DNA of 64,000 nucleotides from Monodelphis domestica (GCF_027887165.1 NC_077233.1:184385387-184449386), one strand, 5' to 3'. Positions 11,701-22,344 are shown, numbered from the stretch's first letter. Numbers and translations: made by a program. The notes: a model not told the origin generated them from the sequence alone.

Positions 11701-14700
11701 GATATTAAAATTTATATAATACCTATTAAGCACACCAGGGACTATGATAAGTGATTTACAAATATTAATTTCTACTGATTCTATACCTACTAATACCTAT
11801 AAGTACCTACCTGCAAGGTTTTTGTGAGGTTCAAATGAGAAACTACAAGAAAAGTACTTTGCAAACTTTAAAACTGCTATGTAAATGTCAATTGTTGCTA
11901 ATACAAAACTAAGTTTACCAACAATGACTAAACAAATTAAACCATTAATCTTTTTTTAAATGTATTTATTTAATTGATTTAATTAGAATATTTTTCCATG
12001 GTTACATGATTCATGTTTTTTCCCTCCTCTCCTTCCTCCCCCATCCCGGAGCCAACAAGCAATTCTACTGGGTTTTACATGTATCATTGTTAAACCATTA
12101 ATCTTGCTAATTAGAGAAAATCTTATATATATATCACATGAAAGATTGCAAAGTTTCTACAACTCAGCCTCCATTTTTAATGCTAAACCTTGGTTAAGTA
12201 ATAATTGCAACAGTGGAAACATCAAACTTTGGATTTTATCTTTAAAATCTGATACATTTTAATGGATCTTCATCCAGGTTACTCCCAATACTGTCCATTT
12301 TCTTTTCACTCTAGTTTGATGATTTCACCAACTCTCATGCATTCAATTATCATTTTTATGCAGGTTGTTCCCAGACCTAGCTATCCAACCCTTCTCTCGA
12401 CCATAAACTAGAGAGATTCATACCACCAACTATTTTTAAAATATCCTGAAGTGGAGATCCGATAGGTATTTAACATTCAACATGTCCAAAAGAGAACTCA
12501 TCTTTCCCTTAAAGTTCTTCCTTCTTCCAATCTTCCTCACAGAAGTTTAGGCACCACCATCATTCCAGTCACTCATGCTTTCCATCTCAGTGTCAACCTC
12601 AATTAATCTCTTACACTCAATTCACCTATCCAATCTGTTGCCTAGACTTGGTATATTTACATTCACTTCCTATATGCCCCCTTCTCTCCACTGACATTGC
12701 CATCACTCTTGATCAGGCCTTCATTAACTCCTAAAATACAATAGTCTTCTTCCTTTTTTTAAAATTCTTACCTTCCATCTTAGAATCAATACTGTGTATT
12801 GGCTCCAAGGCAGAAGAGTGGTAAGGGCTAGACAATGGGGGTCAAGTGACTTGCTCAGGGTCACATAGCTTATAAAGTGTCTGAGGTCAAATTTGAACCT
12901 GGCACCTCCCTTCTCTGGGCCTCATTCTCAATCCACTGAGCTACCCAGCTGCCCCCCCCCCCCCCGCCCCTCCCCAACTCCATCCCCCCCACTGCTAGTG
13001 CCTTCCCTCTGAGATTTTCTTCTATCTCATATGTTCTTAACATAATGCCTGATACATTACTAATATATACTAATGCCTGGCACATTATTTAGCACTAAAT
13101 GTTTAGCCAATACTTGTTGGCTAACTGATACCTCTTCCCTAAGAAAGGACTCTTTACTTGCATATTAATCTGAAAGTTTAAACAACAGGACTCAAAATAT
13201 CGGACCAAAAAATAAAGTTGGCCAATGGTCTCTAAATAAAATTGTAGTCAAACCATATTACAAATTGAATTGTATGACTTAATATCTAAAGAGAAATGAG
13301 GAAAGAGGTTATGAAACCACCTATCACTTATTAATATTGTTCAGAAAACAAAAATGTCCCATAGAACATTCCCTTTATAAAAAAGAGTTATAGAGGCAAC
13401 TAGGTAGCCCAATGGATAGCGAGCCAAGACTAGAGTCCAAAGGACCTGGGTTCAAATATAACCTTAGCCACTTCCTAGCAATGTGACCCTGGCCCCAACT
13501 GCCTCACTCTTACCGGCCTTTGGCCTTAGAATGGAGTATCGATTCTAAGACAGAAGGTAAGGGTTTTTTAAAAAAATGTTATGTTTGAACCTTAATTATA
13601 CAAATATGAAAACTACAAAACCAATACTCAGGTTTTCATGTTTTTGGAAGACTCTATTTAAAGGAGATAGCAAATTATCACTTATGGAAAAAAATAACAA
13701 CAAAAATAAAAAGATGTGCCAGTTCAAAATTGCTGAAAGTATAACAAAATACTTTCACAAAAGCACTCCCATGTAGAAGGGTTAGAATTGTCATAAAGAT
13801 ATCTTGTCTAATATTATTGGATTTTTTAAATAATATCACAAACAATGTTACAAGGACTGTTCGTTCCAAAGAAACAGTATTATAAATGAGATCACAAATA
13901 TAATGACACGTATGGAAGGTAATGTCAGGGAGGATCAAGCATTGTCTTAGATTGTCTCTGACCATCAGATCTGTATCTTAGACAAGTGACCAAATGACAT
14001 TACAAGAGGATTTCATAATATTATAGAAAGTTTGGGTTATTATTAAACAACCGTAGGTACATATTATGTAAAAGAAATTGCATAATATACTGATGTTATT
14101 GTAAAAGATTTTCAGGGCAACATTATGCAGGGCATATGCACATATATCATATTGTCTCAAAACATTATCAAAACTGACCTCTAAAAATGTTAGAAAACTA
14201 ATTCCAAATGAATTTTATGTGAAAATCTTACCTCCGATGATACAGATATATTACAGGAAAGTAAAAGAAATGTTTCTGTTTTCTGCACTTCCCTTGGTTC
14301 CACCAACAGTTAATTGCCACAAACAGCACCTATAGAACAACCACAGTTTTCAAGTAACTATGAATTTTCAAGTAACATCTGAAAAAAAAGTCTTTAAAGA
14401 TGAAAATTTTAAAATGAAAATATTCTGCCACTCAATAGGCAGGGAATAAAAAATTTCCATGACCATTAAACTAGTGGAAAATGAAACATACATGTCCTAA
14501 CTGAGCACTTGAAGAACATTCATTTTTAGAGACTGGTAGCTTAGGAGAAGAATAACTATTGTTTTTAATTAGCCAATTCTGGTCAGATTTTTGAAATGTA
14601 TTGATACTGAAATAAGATAAACAGGAAAACATCTCATACCAAGATGACACATTAGAGTGTAAATAAATTGAGCATTTGAGATTAGAAAAAAGTTCTACTA

Positions 14701-15260
14701 GGAACACACTATAAAAAGGGAATTTTTTTGCCCATTTAAAAAAAAAATTTGTCTCATTGCATTATCAGGCTCATTTTTTGGCCCAAAAGTCAGTCTAAAA
14801 ACTAGAGACACAAGTATAATAAAAAATAAAGATAGTTCCTGATTTCAAGGAGCTTACATTCTAACAGGGGAAGGCAGCACATGAAAGGGAATGGATAAGA
14901 GAGGGAAGATATCCAGGTGGGAGTACAATAACTAAGTCCAGAGAATGAAGGATGGTTCATTTCCCTTCCCAAAAATGGAGGTTCTAGAAGAACTCTCCCA
15001 TCAGTGTGAAGATGGCCAACTCCAACAGTTTGGCACAACCTAGCTCCAACCTACCTTTCCTTCACTAGTGCCAAAATCATCCACCCAAATAGACATTGTT
15101 GCTCCACCCCAAAGGATGTTCCAATGCCTGTGTCTCCAGGCCTTTGTATTGACTATCCACCTACCTTCCGCTTCCACACCCCCAACCCCCATTTTTGGAA
15201 CATACTTCAGTTCTGCCACTTTACTTTCTACCACCTTCTACAAGAAGCCTTCTCTCTCCC

Positions 15261-15300
<40 letters not shown>

Positions 15301-17560
15301 AATTAATGCCTATTGACTGATTTTTGACTTTACAAAAATCAAATCTATCCTTAAAAGAAAATAAATTGTTACTCCCGAGTACCCCAAAAAATGTTCCCAA
15401 GACTTTGAAGATATCTATGAAAAAGTTCTAACAATATTTTTATAGCACCATTATAATGCAGTCACCTGAGGGGGCTTTGAAAGCGCAATATATGTTGGAG
15501 GCACGTATGGACCTTATTTATGAATACTCAATTTACTAACAACTTATATGTACAAAAGGACAAAAGCTGTAGTATTAAATCAAAGCTTTCTTCCTTTTGG
15601 AAAATGTCTTTTCCCTCCTCCAATTTCTAACACTTGAGGAAGGCCTAATCTAAAGAACTACAGAAAATCTTTAATTTACTCATCCAAGGTGGTATATAGC
15701 TAGCTCCCTTTCCAGATTCCAACCAAACTATCCAATGGTGTCTCTGTTCTCCAAAGCTACTACCAAATTAACAATTGACACTTAATTTTTTTTTTCATTA
15801 AGTAAAGGCAAAATTATCTCTAAGGTCTCTTGATAGTTAAAATCTAAAAATTCCATTATTCTATAAGTTACTTTCCCAAAGTATCATCTGGCATTACCTG
15901 GTCTGCAAGCCTGTTTGCTACTTGTTCAATTTCTCCCTTTGCAGCAATAGATTGTCCACACCATGGAGCATAGAAAAACAACAAGACCACTTCTGAATCT
16001 CGACGAATATATTCTGCATAGTCCAACTGTCCTTGGAAGAGGTCAAGGACAGGAGATCTTGAAGAGAAGAAATTTACTGGTGGTTTTGCTGGTATTATCA
16101 CATCTTTTGCACGACTAAAAAAAACCCCACAAACAAAAAAAAAATAATTAGAACATTTCCCCCTTCAATAAACTTAGCTTAAAAAAGTCTAAATAAATCA
16201 AATCTTTAAAAAGATGTTCTAAATTAGGACAAGTAAATAGGATCATGAAGGGACACTGACACTAACCAAAGGCAAGCTTCATCACAAATCTTCTAAAGTC
16301 AGCAGCATGGAGTGTTAATATTATCATTAAATGATTCTTTGGAATTAGGTAATTCATTTAACATTCCACGCCTTTCTCCCTCCATAAATGCTAGTAGGTC
16401 TTTAGTTTTTAATGGTTAACCCATATAACCCATACCCATAAGTATGATTAATACTAATCAAAAGCAAGTTTGACAATGAAGACAGCTAAAGGAAACATTA
16501 TCTCAGAAAATGTAAAAAGGTCAATTAACGTCAAAATACCAGTTCTATGAACCATAGTATTATATATACAATGAAAGAACATTCGCCTTTGTAAACAGAA
16601 TACCTATAAAACCCGAGGAAGTTCAGGATATAGAACACATTCATACTGAGCACAAGATGAAAATTGGTAGCAACATTACATTGTAATATACAACATTTTG
16701 GACACAAGATATTATATTTTAAGATTGAAAATTAGTGCTTTCAATCAACAAGAACCCTCCCTCCCCAATTACACAGAACTCAGACTTAAGTTTTCCAACT
16801 TTTAGCATAGTGTCTAGTAGTAATATGTACTTAATAAATATCTGCCAATTGATTGATTCTTAATTCCAAAATATTAAAATTTTTAGTAGTCAAAATAAGT
16901 GTTATAAAGTCTTTATATATTTTACTCCTAGAAACATCTTGTTCAAACCTTCCAATAATGCTATTTTTATTTTATAATTATGACAAACTTGATGATGTAG
17001 CTTATTAGTCCATCCTGAAGACAATGAGGTTCGATTAAAGGCAGACTGACTGAGAAATGAGAATAACTGCCAGAAATTGAGAAGATATTAAAAAAACTAT
17101 TAAGAAAAGGGATATATGAACACTCAAAAGAACACAGCATGACTGGGGCCCACTAATATTCCCCATCAGAGTAACTGTTGTTACCCTATATTATCCAGAC
17201 ATGGCTGATTGCATTCAGTAAACTAACTGTTTAAGGAGGCAGGGAAGTATATCAATGTATTTATAAAGTATTTCCATCAGTACTTTTAGGATCTGTCATT
17301 TCCTCCAGTGTCAGTAATCCCTTCAAGAAGGAAAGTCTCAAATGCTCCACAACTAAGCAGATCATCTTCAAGAATAGCTAGATGGCTCTGTATATAGAGA
17401 GCCAAGCCTGGAGACAGAGAATCCTGGGTTCAAATATGGCACCAGAAAATTCCTAGCTGTGTGACCCCCAGGGCAAGTTACTTAACCCCAATCACCTAGC
17501 TTAGCTCTTACTGCTCTTCTGCCTTAGAACTAATACTAAGTTTGAATTTTAAGACAAAAA

Positions 17561-17610
<50 letters not shown>

Positions 17611-19845
17611 CCCCCCCTCAAATTTGCTTTGGGAGAAAATTCACCACATTGAAACTAATCTCGTGATGTAACTTTTTGAACATAGTTAGTTGGATCTTGA
17701 AACACAGGGATAGATATAGTCCTTCACTGGTTCCATACTCAAACCTTGGTAGAGCTTGCCAGAGTTGTGCTCTGCTGACATGGCCTTAGAACCCAGTGTT
17801 ACTCCCATACCATGATGAGGCTTTGGAGGAGGATTTTAGCAGAGGATTCCTATCAAAACTGATTAAATAATTTTTTAAATTGGTGTTTAAATAAGATGTT
17901 CAGTTCCCTATGTAATTTATGTGTACAGGACATCATACTCCCAGATTATGCTGGTAAAGGTGTTATTGAATTGATTTTCAAAAGAAAAAATAATTAGATA
18001 ATTGTTTATTCAAATTGCTGATTAGGTATCAAGGCATTTTTCAAAATTCTGATTTGCATGTTCTGACATAATTCTTCAGATCTATGTATAGCACCTTTGC
18101 CCTCTCTATTTCAAAGTGCTTTCTCAGAATGGTAGATTAAGACCTAGACGGCATCTCAGATACCACCTAGTCCTACTTCCTCATTTTAGAGATGAAACTG
18201 AGACCTGGAGAGGTCAAGTGAGTTGCCCAAAGTTATATAGAAATCAGTCCTCACCCTCAGAACTTGAACCTGATGTTCTCCAAGTCCAAAGCCAGTGAGT
18301 TCTTTTCCAGTGTAGCACACAATTTATTTCAAAAAACATATTTAAGCTAAAAAGAGGCAAGCATTTCTAAACCTCATTTTTATCAACAGTAAGCAAAGAA
18401 TAGTTAACTTGGTTTCCTTCAAAATTCAGCTCAAATCCCATTTTCTACCGGAGCCCTCCTTGGTGTCTTCTCTCCTATCCATACTATAACTTTCTCCCCT
18501 GAAATTACCTTCCATATTATCTCTTATGTACTGGTTATTTGCATTTTTTCCCAACTAACATCCTTGAACACAAGCACTGTTTTTGCTTTTCTTTGAACAA
18601 GTGCTAAAGGCAGTGCTTGACATATATAGTACAGAAGGCATGACAAAGGAGAGACGAATGGACATAGGAATAGTTGATATTACACACACACAGACACACA
18701 CACACACACACACACCACTAGAGAAGCATCCCCATCCACTTCAAATGTACAAGACCAAGCCTAACAGTCTCACCATTACATGAAACCTAGGACACAAAGT
18801 ACAGGACTTCTACACTTCCTCAAACCTGAGAACTCTTACTTCTCTCATCCAAGTCTTAACTTACCATATGGAAAGAAAAGTTCGGGAAGTAAGGGAAATC
18901 TTAGGGAAATTAAGATAGGAATCTTAATTGGTATCTTGGAGATAAGAAGGGGAAGAGGAAATGGGGGGATCCTGTCGCGTTCCAGACTTAAGATGACACG
19001 CGTGATGAGCAATAGGAGGACAACAGAAAGGGGCATCAAAGTGATAGTTAGAAATGGGTAACAGACCTGAGGACAACAGAAAGGCGGAGAGGGGCAAGAG
19101 GGAGAGAGAAAGAGGTTGAAAATGGAAAGAGAAGAGAGAAATGTAACAGAAGGGGGAAACCAGGGAAAGGCAACAGGGAAACAGAGGTGGGGGAAACCAA
19201 AGGAGGGAGGTAACAGAGAAAGGAGGTGACGGGCAGTAGAAGGTGAGAGGAGAGCTGGGCAACTGACCCATTTTAGACTGAAGCAGGGTCAGGTAGGAGA
19301 TCAACGGACGGAAAGACCCTCGGGTCCACCCCTTCCCTCATGCTGCTGGAGATCCGGTTGACAGCCGGGTTACTGGCCCTCCCCCACTTCCCTAGCCCGA
19401 CCCGACCTGCCCATTGGTCACTGTCATTCACGACCCAACCTAGCATTCCAGCCACATGCTCCCAGGTGAAGGGACACAAGAGGAAGCAGCGTCTCTTTGG
19501 GGCGGCTCCAAGGCCGCCTCCGTATCCAGCTCTTCCTCCCCGGCTCAGCTGTCTAGGGGGCCGGCCGGGGTTTCCTCCTTCCCTTAGCCCCAGGCCTTAC
19601 CTGCACGTGAACTTGAGGGCCAGGAGCAGCGCACAGCCCACCGCCACGACCCCACACAGCAACTCGGGCCTCCGCCGGGCCATCAGGGAGGCGCCGCGCA
19701 GACGCTGGCACAGAAGGCCCGCGGGGCCGGTAGGGGCCGGGCTGGAGGAGCCGCCGCCGCTGCCACCGGAGCCCTCGGAGCCCTCGCCGCCTTCCCCGCC
19801 GTCTTGGTCGCCGCTGCCGCCACCGCGGCCTCCGCATAACGACAT
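8650..19845 (-). CDS. TXNDC11: TXNDC11, N-terminal part (four coding exons, 230 residues)
   Basis: Thioredoxin domain-containing protein 11 is an ER-membrane protein. The human protein is known to bind DUOX maturation complexes and to act with EDEM proteins in ER-associated degradation. Coding exons are 19601-19845, 15898-16114, 14232-14329 and 8650-8779, all minus strand; they total 690 bases and stay in frame across every junction. Residues 1-55 are a Gly/Ser/Pro-rich cytosolic leader. About residues 62-79 form a hydrophobic helix ([18 protein letters not shown]), the signal anchor. The first thioredoxin-like domain follows, with FYAPWCGQS near residue 128; it has a single cysteine (CGQS) where classical thioredoxins have CxxC, as in the human protein. 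The start ATG (19843-19845) matches the human MS-CGGRGGG start. The remaining exons, including later thioredoxin domains, lie beyond the left edge. Identity is from remembered human sequence and is near certain. Confidence 0.96.
9240..9490 (-). mobile_element. MIR/THER-type CORE-SINE
   Basis: TTTGATCCTCACAATCACC, GAGAAGTTAAGTGATTTCCC, AAGGTCACCTAACAAGGTAG, TTTATCCTCCATGCCA. Confidence 0.7.
10605..10700 (-). mobile_element. MIR-like SINE scrap
   Basis: AACAACCCTAGGAGGTCATT and CCCTGTTTAACAAATTTAAA; then GTGGCATTTATGGAGCACC. Confidence 0.4.
10895..11060 (-). mobile_element. L2 3' end, minus strand
   Basis: TATTTACTATGTGCCAAGCA, TCCTCAAGAGGCTCATAGTC: complement of the L2 tail. Confidence 0.55.
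11365..11568 (+). mobile_element. Marsupial tRNA-derived SINE
   Basis: Full length with A-tail. Flanked by the 9-base target duplication CAATCTGGG (11356-11364 and 11569-11577). Confidence 0.92.
11600..11890 (+). mobile_element. MIR-like SINE
   Basis: GTGACTATGTACAAGTTATT, CTTAGTTTCCTTATCTGCAAG, then AAGTACTTTGCAAACTTTAAA near the end. Confidence 0.5.
12250..13130 (+). mobile_element. L2 LINE fragment, interrupted by a SINE
   Basis: CATGTCCAAAAGAGAACTCAT (NMSKREL reading), GTCAACCTCAATTAATCTC, ACCTATCCAATCTGTTGCC, then after the SINE at 12756-12965 the L2 tail CCCACTGCTAGTGCCTTCCC to TTAGCACTAAATGTTTAGCC. Confidence 0.65.
12756..12965 (-). mobile_element. Marsupial tRNA-derived SINE in L2
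   Basis: Complement of the full SINE, from CTTACCTTCCATCTTAGAATC to GAGCTACCCAGCTGCCCCC, ending in a C run (12952-12965). Confidence 0.88.
13386..13575 (+). mobile_element. Marsupial tRNA-derived SINE, diverged
   Basis: AGAGGCAACTAGGTAGCCC, GGACCTGGGTTCAAATATAA, CTAAGACAGAAGGTAAGGG. Confidence 0.8.
14232..14329 (-). CDS. TXNDC11: TXNDC11 coding exon 3
   Basis: 98 bases encoding [18 protein letters not shown] and [14 protein letters not shown] plus two bases of the next serine codon. It continues the thioredoxin fold after exon 2. Flanked by AG (14330-14331) and GT (14230-14231). Too short to stand out as a long open frame. Confidence 0.95.
14800..15000 (-). mobile_element. L2-like 3' fragment, minus strand
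   Basis: GTTCCTGATTTCAAGGAGCTT and ACATTCTAACAGGGGAAGGC match the complement of an L2 tail. Confidence 0.4.
15030..15325 (+). mobile_element. L2 LINE 3' fragment
   Basis: CTAGCTCCAACCTACCTTTCC, CCTGTGTCTCCAGGCCTTTG, CTACAAGAAGCCTTCTCTC, a (CA)n run, then TTAATTAATGCCTATTGACTG. Confidence 0.6.
15264..15294. repeat. (CA)n microsatellite
   Basis: About 15 CA units inside an L2 tail in TXNDC11 intron 2. Confidence 0.95.
15330..15897. other. TXNDC11 intron left of exon 2, nothing recognised
   Basis: No exon or clear repeat. On the other side of exon 2, 16120-16780 and 16860-17365 are likewise unassigned AT-rich intron. Confidence 0.5.
15898..16114 (-). CDS. TXNDC11: TXNDC11 coding exon 2 (first thioredoxin active-site region)
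   Basis: 217 bases between AG (16115-16116) and GT (15896-15897). Encodes [18 protein letters not shown] onwards through [19 protein letters not shown] to LADQ. Nearly identical to the human protein. Carries the single-cysteine CGQS motif. Confidence 0.95.
16790..16858 (+). mobile_element. L2 3' end
   Basis: AGCATAGTGTCTAGTAGTAA then GTACTTAATAAATATCTGCC and TTGATTGATTC. Confidence 0.5.
17370..17561 (+). mobile_element. Marsupial tRNA-derived SINE, diverged
   Basis: TAGCTAGATGGCTCTG, AATCCTGGGTTCAAATATGG, CTCTTCTGCCTTAGAAC; its tail has become a (TA)n run. Confidence 0.8.
17562..17609. repeat. (TA)n microsatellite
   Basis: About 23 TA units directly at the 3' end of a SINE; arose in the SINE tail. 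Confidence 0.95.
18125..18320 (-). mobile_element. MIR-like SINE
   Basis: TCCTCATTTTAGAGATGAAAC, GAGAGGTCAAGTGAGTTGCC, TGAGTTCTTTTCCAGTGTAGC. Confidence 0.55.
18410..18640 (+). mobile_element. L2 LINE 3' fragment
   Basis: AAAATTCAGCTCAAATCCCA, CTGAAATTACCTTCCATAT, CCTTGAACACAAGCACTGTT, AGGCAGTGCTTGACATATA: L2 tail sequence in TXNDC11 intron 1. Confidence 0.55.
18681..18715. repeat. (CA)n microsatellite
   Basis: CA run with one CAGA interruption in TXNDC11 intron 1. Confidence 0.95.
18930..19260. repeat. Polypurine/polypyrimidine tract in TXNDC11 intron 1
   Basis: The plus strand is almost all purine, with loosely repeated words such as GGACAACAGAAAGG (near 19017 and 19071) and GGGAAACCA. 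The TXNDC11 transcript therefore carries a pyrimidine-rich run in intron 1, some 340 bases past exon 1. The long open frames here are composition artefacts. Confidence 0.7.
19601..19845 (-). CDS. TXNDC11: TXNDC11 coding exon 1
   Basis: ATG at 19843-19845, 245 coding bases, GT donor just left of 19601. Encodes the low-complexity Gly/Glu/Ser leader, then [18 protein letters not shown] and the membrane helix. Lies inside the CpG island. Ends two bases into a serine codon. Confidence 0.95.
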
Positions 19846-19990
19846 TACATTCTCCCTGCCGCCGGCTTTATACAGCTCACGCCGCCGCCGCCGGGGCCGG
19901 GCAGGGAGGGCCAAGCCCGGTCTTCCGCTCCCCTATCACGCAGCGGCTAGAGCTCGCTAACCCGGGGCCGCCACGTCAGCCCCGCCATCA
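19846..19990 (-). promoter_or_regulatory. TXNDC11: TXNDC11 proximal promoter and 5' UTR with a UPR-element-like site
   Basis: The GC-rich stretch just upstream of the TXNDC11 ATG. On the gene strand it contains TGACGTGG (complement of 19971-19978), a perfect match to the XBP1/ATF6 UPR element, embedded in GCTGACGTGGC. A TATAAAG motif lies only about 25-30 bases before the ATG, too close to serve the full-length message by itself. The transcription start is not determined. The regulatory role is inferred from motif, position and the ER function of the gene. Confidence 0.6.
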
Positions 19991-20001
19991 CGCCCGCCCC
20001 G

Positions 20002-20228
20002 GGCCCCGCCCCCACCGAACCTGCTCCCGGCCCCGCCCCAAAAGAAACCTACTCCAGGGTCCGGTCCCCAACGAGCCGAAACCCAGGGCCCCGCCCCAAC
20101 AGAATCTAGGCCCGGGCCCCGCCTCTATTGAGCTAGGTTCTGCTCCCACAGAGCCTGCGCTCCGGGATCAGGCTCGGCCCCGCCTCCCACCGAGCCGGCA
20201 TTCGGCCCCGCCCCCACCAGGCCTGGGC
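20002..20228. repeat. Degenerate GC-box minisatellite (about 28-bp unit) in the TXNDC11 promoter
   Basis: GGCCCCGCC recurs at 20002, 20029, 20088, 20115, 20176 and 20204, with more worn units starting near 20063 and 20146. Spacing is mostly 25-34 bases. Each unit reads roughly GGCCCCGCCCCnACnGA followed by a pyrimidine-rich CCTnnnCC. On the TXNDC11 strand each intact unit has a GGCGGGGCC Sp1-type site. About eight units in total. Confidence 0.75.
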
Positions 20229-20240
20229 TGGGGGCCCGGT

Positions 20241-22340
20241 GGCCCAGTGGCGGTGACTTCTGGAAGGGTCGGACCTCTAGTCTCAGAAAGATGTTTTATG
20301 GGTCGTAGGTTTTTTAGGGCCTGTGCAGGCAGGCCGCGTCAATTTACAAATAAGTACGCGGAGACCCAGAGACCTACGGTGCCTTGCCCAAAGGCCCCCG
20401 GCGAGAGAAGCTACGCGAGGATTCAGGCCGTATTCATTTTTATTGCTGGACAGGTAGTGAGTGCCCTGAATTTGTGGAGTTTAGCGACCATACCTCGGGG
20501 TAGCTTCTGTGGACCGATTAGCGTGAGCCCTTCCTTCCTAAGCTCTTTACCCCGTCTGTGCACGAATTCTCCCCCCTAGAGGAAGATTCGCTCCTGCTCT
20601 CCGTTTCTTTCGCATGCACCGGAGAAAGAGGGGACCCGCTCCGCTGTCAGAGGCTCGTGGGCAGCTAGAAGCAGAATGTGGGGTGGAGTGGGAGAAAGCG
20701 CGGAGAAGGTAGAACTAGAGCTAAAGCTAGAAAACGGGGTCATGTGATTCAAGACTAAAGGGGACTTCGAAAGTCCTTGAGTCCAGTCCCCTTGTTTTAC
20801 AGATAAAACAGAAACTTTGTTATTTGTTCTAGGGCAACCTTTACAGGGTGCCCCGCCCCCAATAGTGCTTTTTTGGCTTTAAAAGGTATTAAAACTTTTG
20901 GGTCTCCCAGTATTCGTGAGATTTTCACAAAAACCCCTAACACCGCACAAAAGAGAAAATACAAACAAAAAATTACGTCGTTTTTAACCAGATGTTACAA
21001 ATTAGGAACTAGCCGTAAGGCATTATAGCGTTTGGAAAAGAGCCTGTCTGTTTTCTCAGATAGAAGGAATCTACTGCATATTGGCATTACGCTTTACAAT
21101 TCTACCCTCTACAATTTAAGAGGGGAAAAAAAACGATTTTGTGGGGAGAGGTGTTGAGAGGGTAGTATTTTGTTTTAATGGGAAAAGGAAAATTTTTTAA
21201 AATTGGGATTTTTTTTGACGATTAATATATTTTTAAGATTGGGATTTAAAAAAAAATTAATACTGGATGTTTTTTTAAACTGATCAACCCACTCAAATTT
21301 CTCCTAAATCCTATTAATAAATTTAGGGACACCATATGGCAGGGTCTTCCTCTAAGGCTCCAAGCAGTGAACAGATAATGTTCTCATTCAACCAATGGAT
21401 GACCGATAAATTTGCATAGGCCCTTATGTCTCCCTAGAAATTGGCTGGAAAATAAAACACGTTGAATTCAAGTGGAAGCAGTTGACTGCGGGGCGTACAG
21501 TAGCAAAGCCCATAGCCAGAAGGGATATCAACCTAAGACCCACATCATTAATGAGCCAATTTCATACGTGGCACCAAACTGGTCACACTTTCCTAGGGAA
21601 ATGAGGTGCATATAAATGTAGCTATATTTAGGTATCAAGCATATTTGAACATAGCTTTAACAGAGAAATAGTAGAAGCCAGCCTGGCATGATAGGCTTGG
21701 AGTTAAAAACACTTGGGAAAAGTGGGTATCATGAAAGGGGAAAACATTAATAGATCCTCACTGACCTTGTCTAGCCAGGTGCCTAACTTCTAAGAACCTT
21801 ATGGAACTACGTGGCACAGCAGTTACTGATTTGCATTGGTTGGGGTGGGAGTTAGGTTCCACCCTGGAGGTTTTCTACAGCAGAGGTCCGAACACCGCCC
21901 CCTCCCCCACCCTCCCAAAAGGATCACTGAAAAGAATCAAAGGATGTCAGAGATCATCTAGCACACTCCACCCACTGTCTCCATTTTACAGGTGAGGATA
22001 TTTGTTATATAGCTCATAATCCTAGCAGAGCCTAGACATGAATGTAAGTCTTCTCCATTCCCTACCCACCTTGTATAGTGCTTTCCATTATTCTTTGCAT
22101 TGTTAAATTACAAAAATCAGAAAAATCTGTGTGATCAAATAAGAAATATACATATTTAGAAAAACAAGTGAAAGATTAGCTTACTCCCAAGTGTAAAGTG
22201 GTATGTATATTCACTAGATTGAATGGGTAGCAATTGTTGTAACTGTGAACAGGTTACAAAAGGATGACTTTACTATCATGATTCAAATTCCATTAGAAAT
22301 AACCGAAAACCAGAAAAAGCATAATAAATGTGGTTCAAGG
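20241..22340. other. Intergenic sequence upstream of TXNDC11
   Basis: GC content falls quickly after 20240. Weak MIR-like scraps lie at 20740-20860 and 21930-22080. No spliced conserved reading is visible on the plus strand, so I do not call a divergent gene. Confidence 0.45.
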
Positions 22341-22344
22341 AAAT

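Larger units (their letters stand above)
19480..20240. promoter_or_regulatory. CpG island over TXNDC11 exon 1 and promoter
   Basis: A roughly 760-base block very rich in G+C and CpG, in contrast with the AT-rich remainder. It covers TXNDC11 exon 1 and its upstream GC boxes. No comparable island occurs elsewhere, which fits the absence of the ZC3H7A promoter from the window. Confidence 0.85.

Noticed and set aside
12870-13085. Minus-strand frame with Gly run
   Set aside because: Translation of an inverted SINE and its C run.
18924-19304. Minus-strand 126-residue open frame rich in Ser/Pro/Leu
   Set aside because: Product of the polypyrimidine tract; no domain and no splice context.
19866-19875. 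TATA box for TXNDC11
   Set aside because: TATAAAG is real but only about 25-30 bases before the ATG, and the promoter is of CpG-island type, so I do not call it the core promoter.
19846-19914. In-frame upstream extension of TXNDC11
   Set aside because: The apparent start at 19914 is TTG, not ATG. The conserved start is the ATG at 19843-19845.
19340-19960. Plus-strand 206-residue Pro/Arg-rich open frame
   Set aside because: Open by high GC content only; it lies opposite TXNDC11 exon 1 and its promoter and shows no conserved domain.
20247-20579. Divergent plus-strand gene opposite TXNDC11
   Set aside because: The open frame has no recognisable family and seems to run into MIR-like sequence; a divergent noncoding RNA is possible but not supported by sequence.
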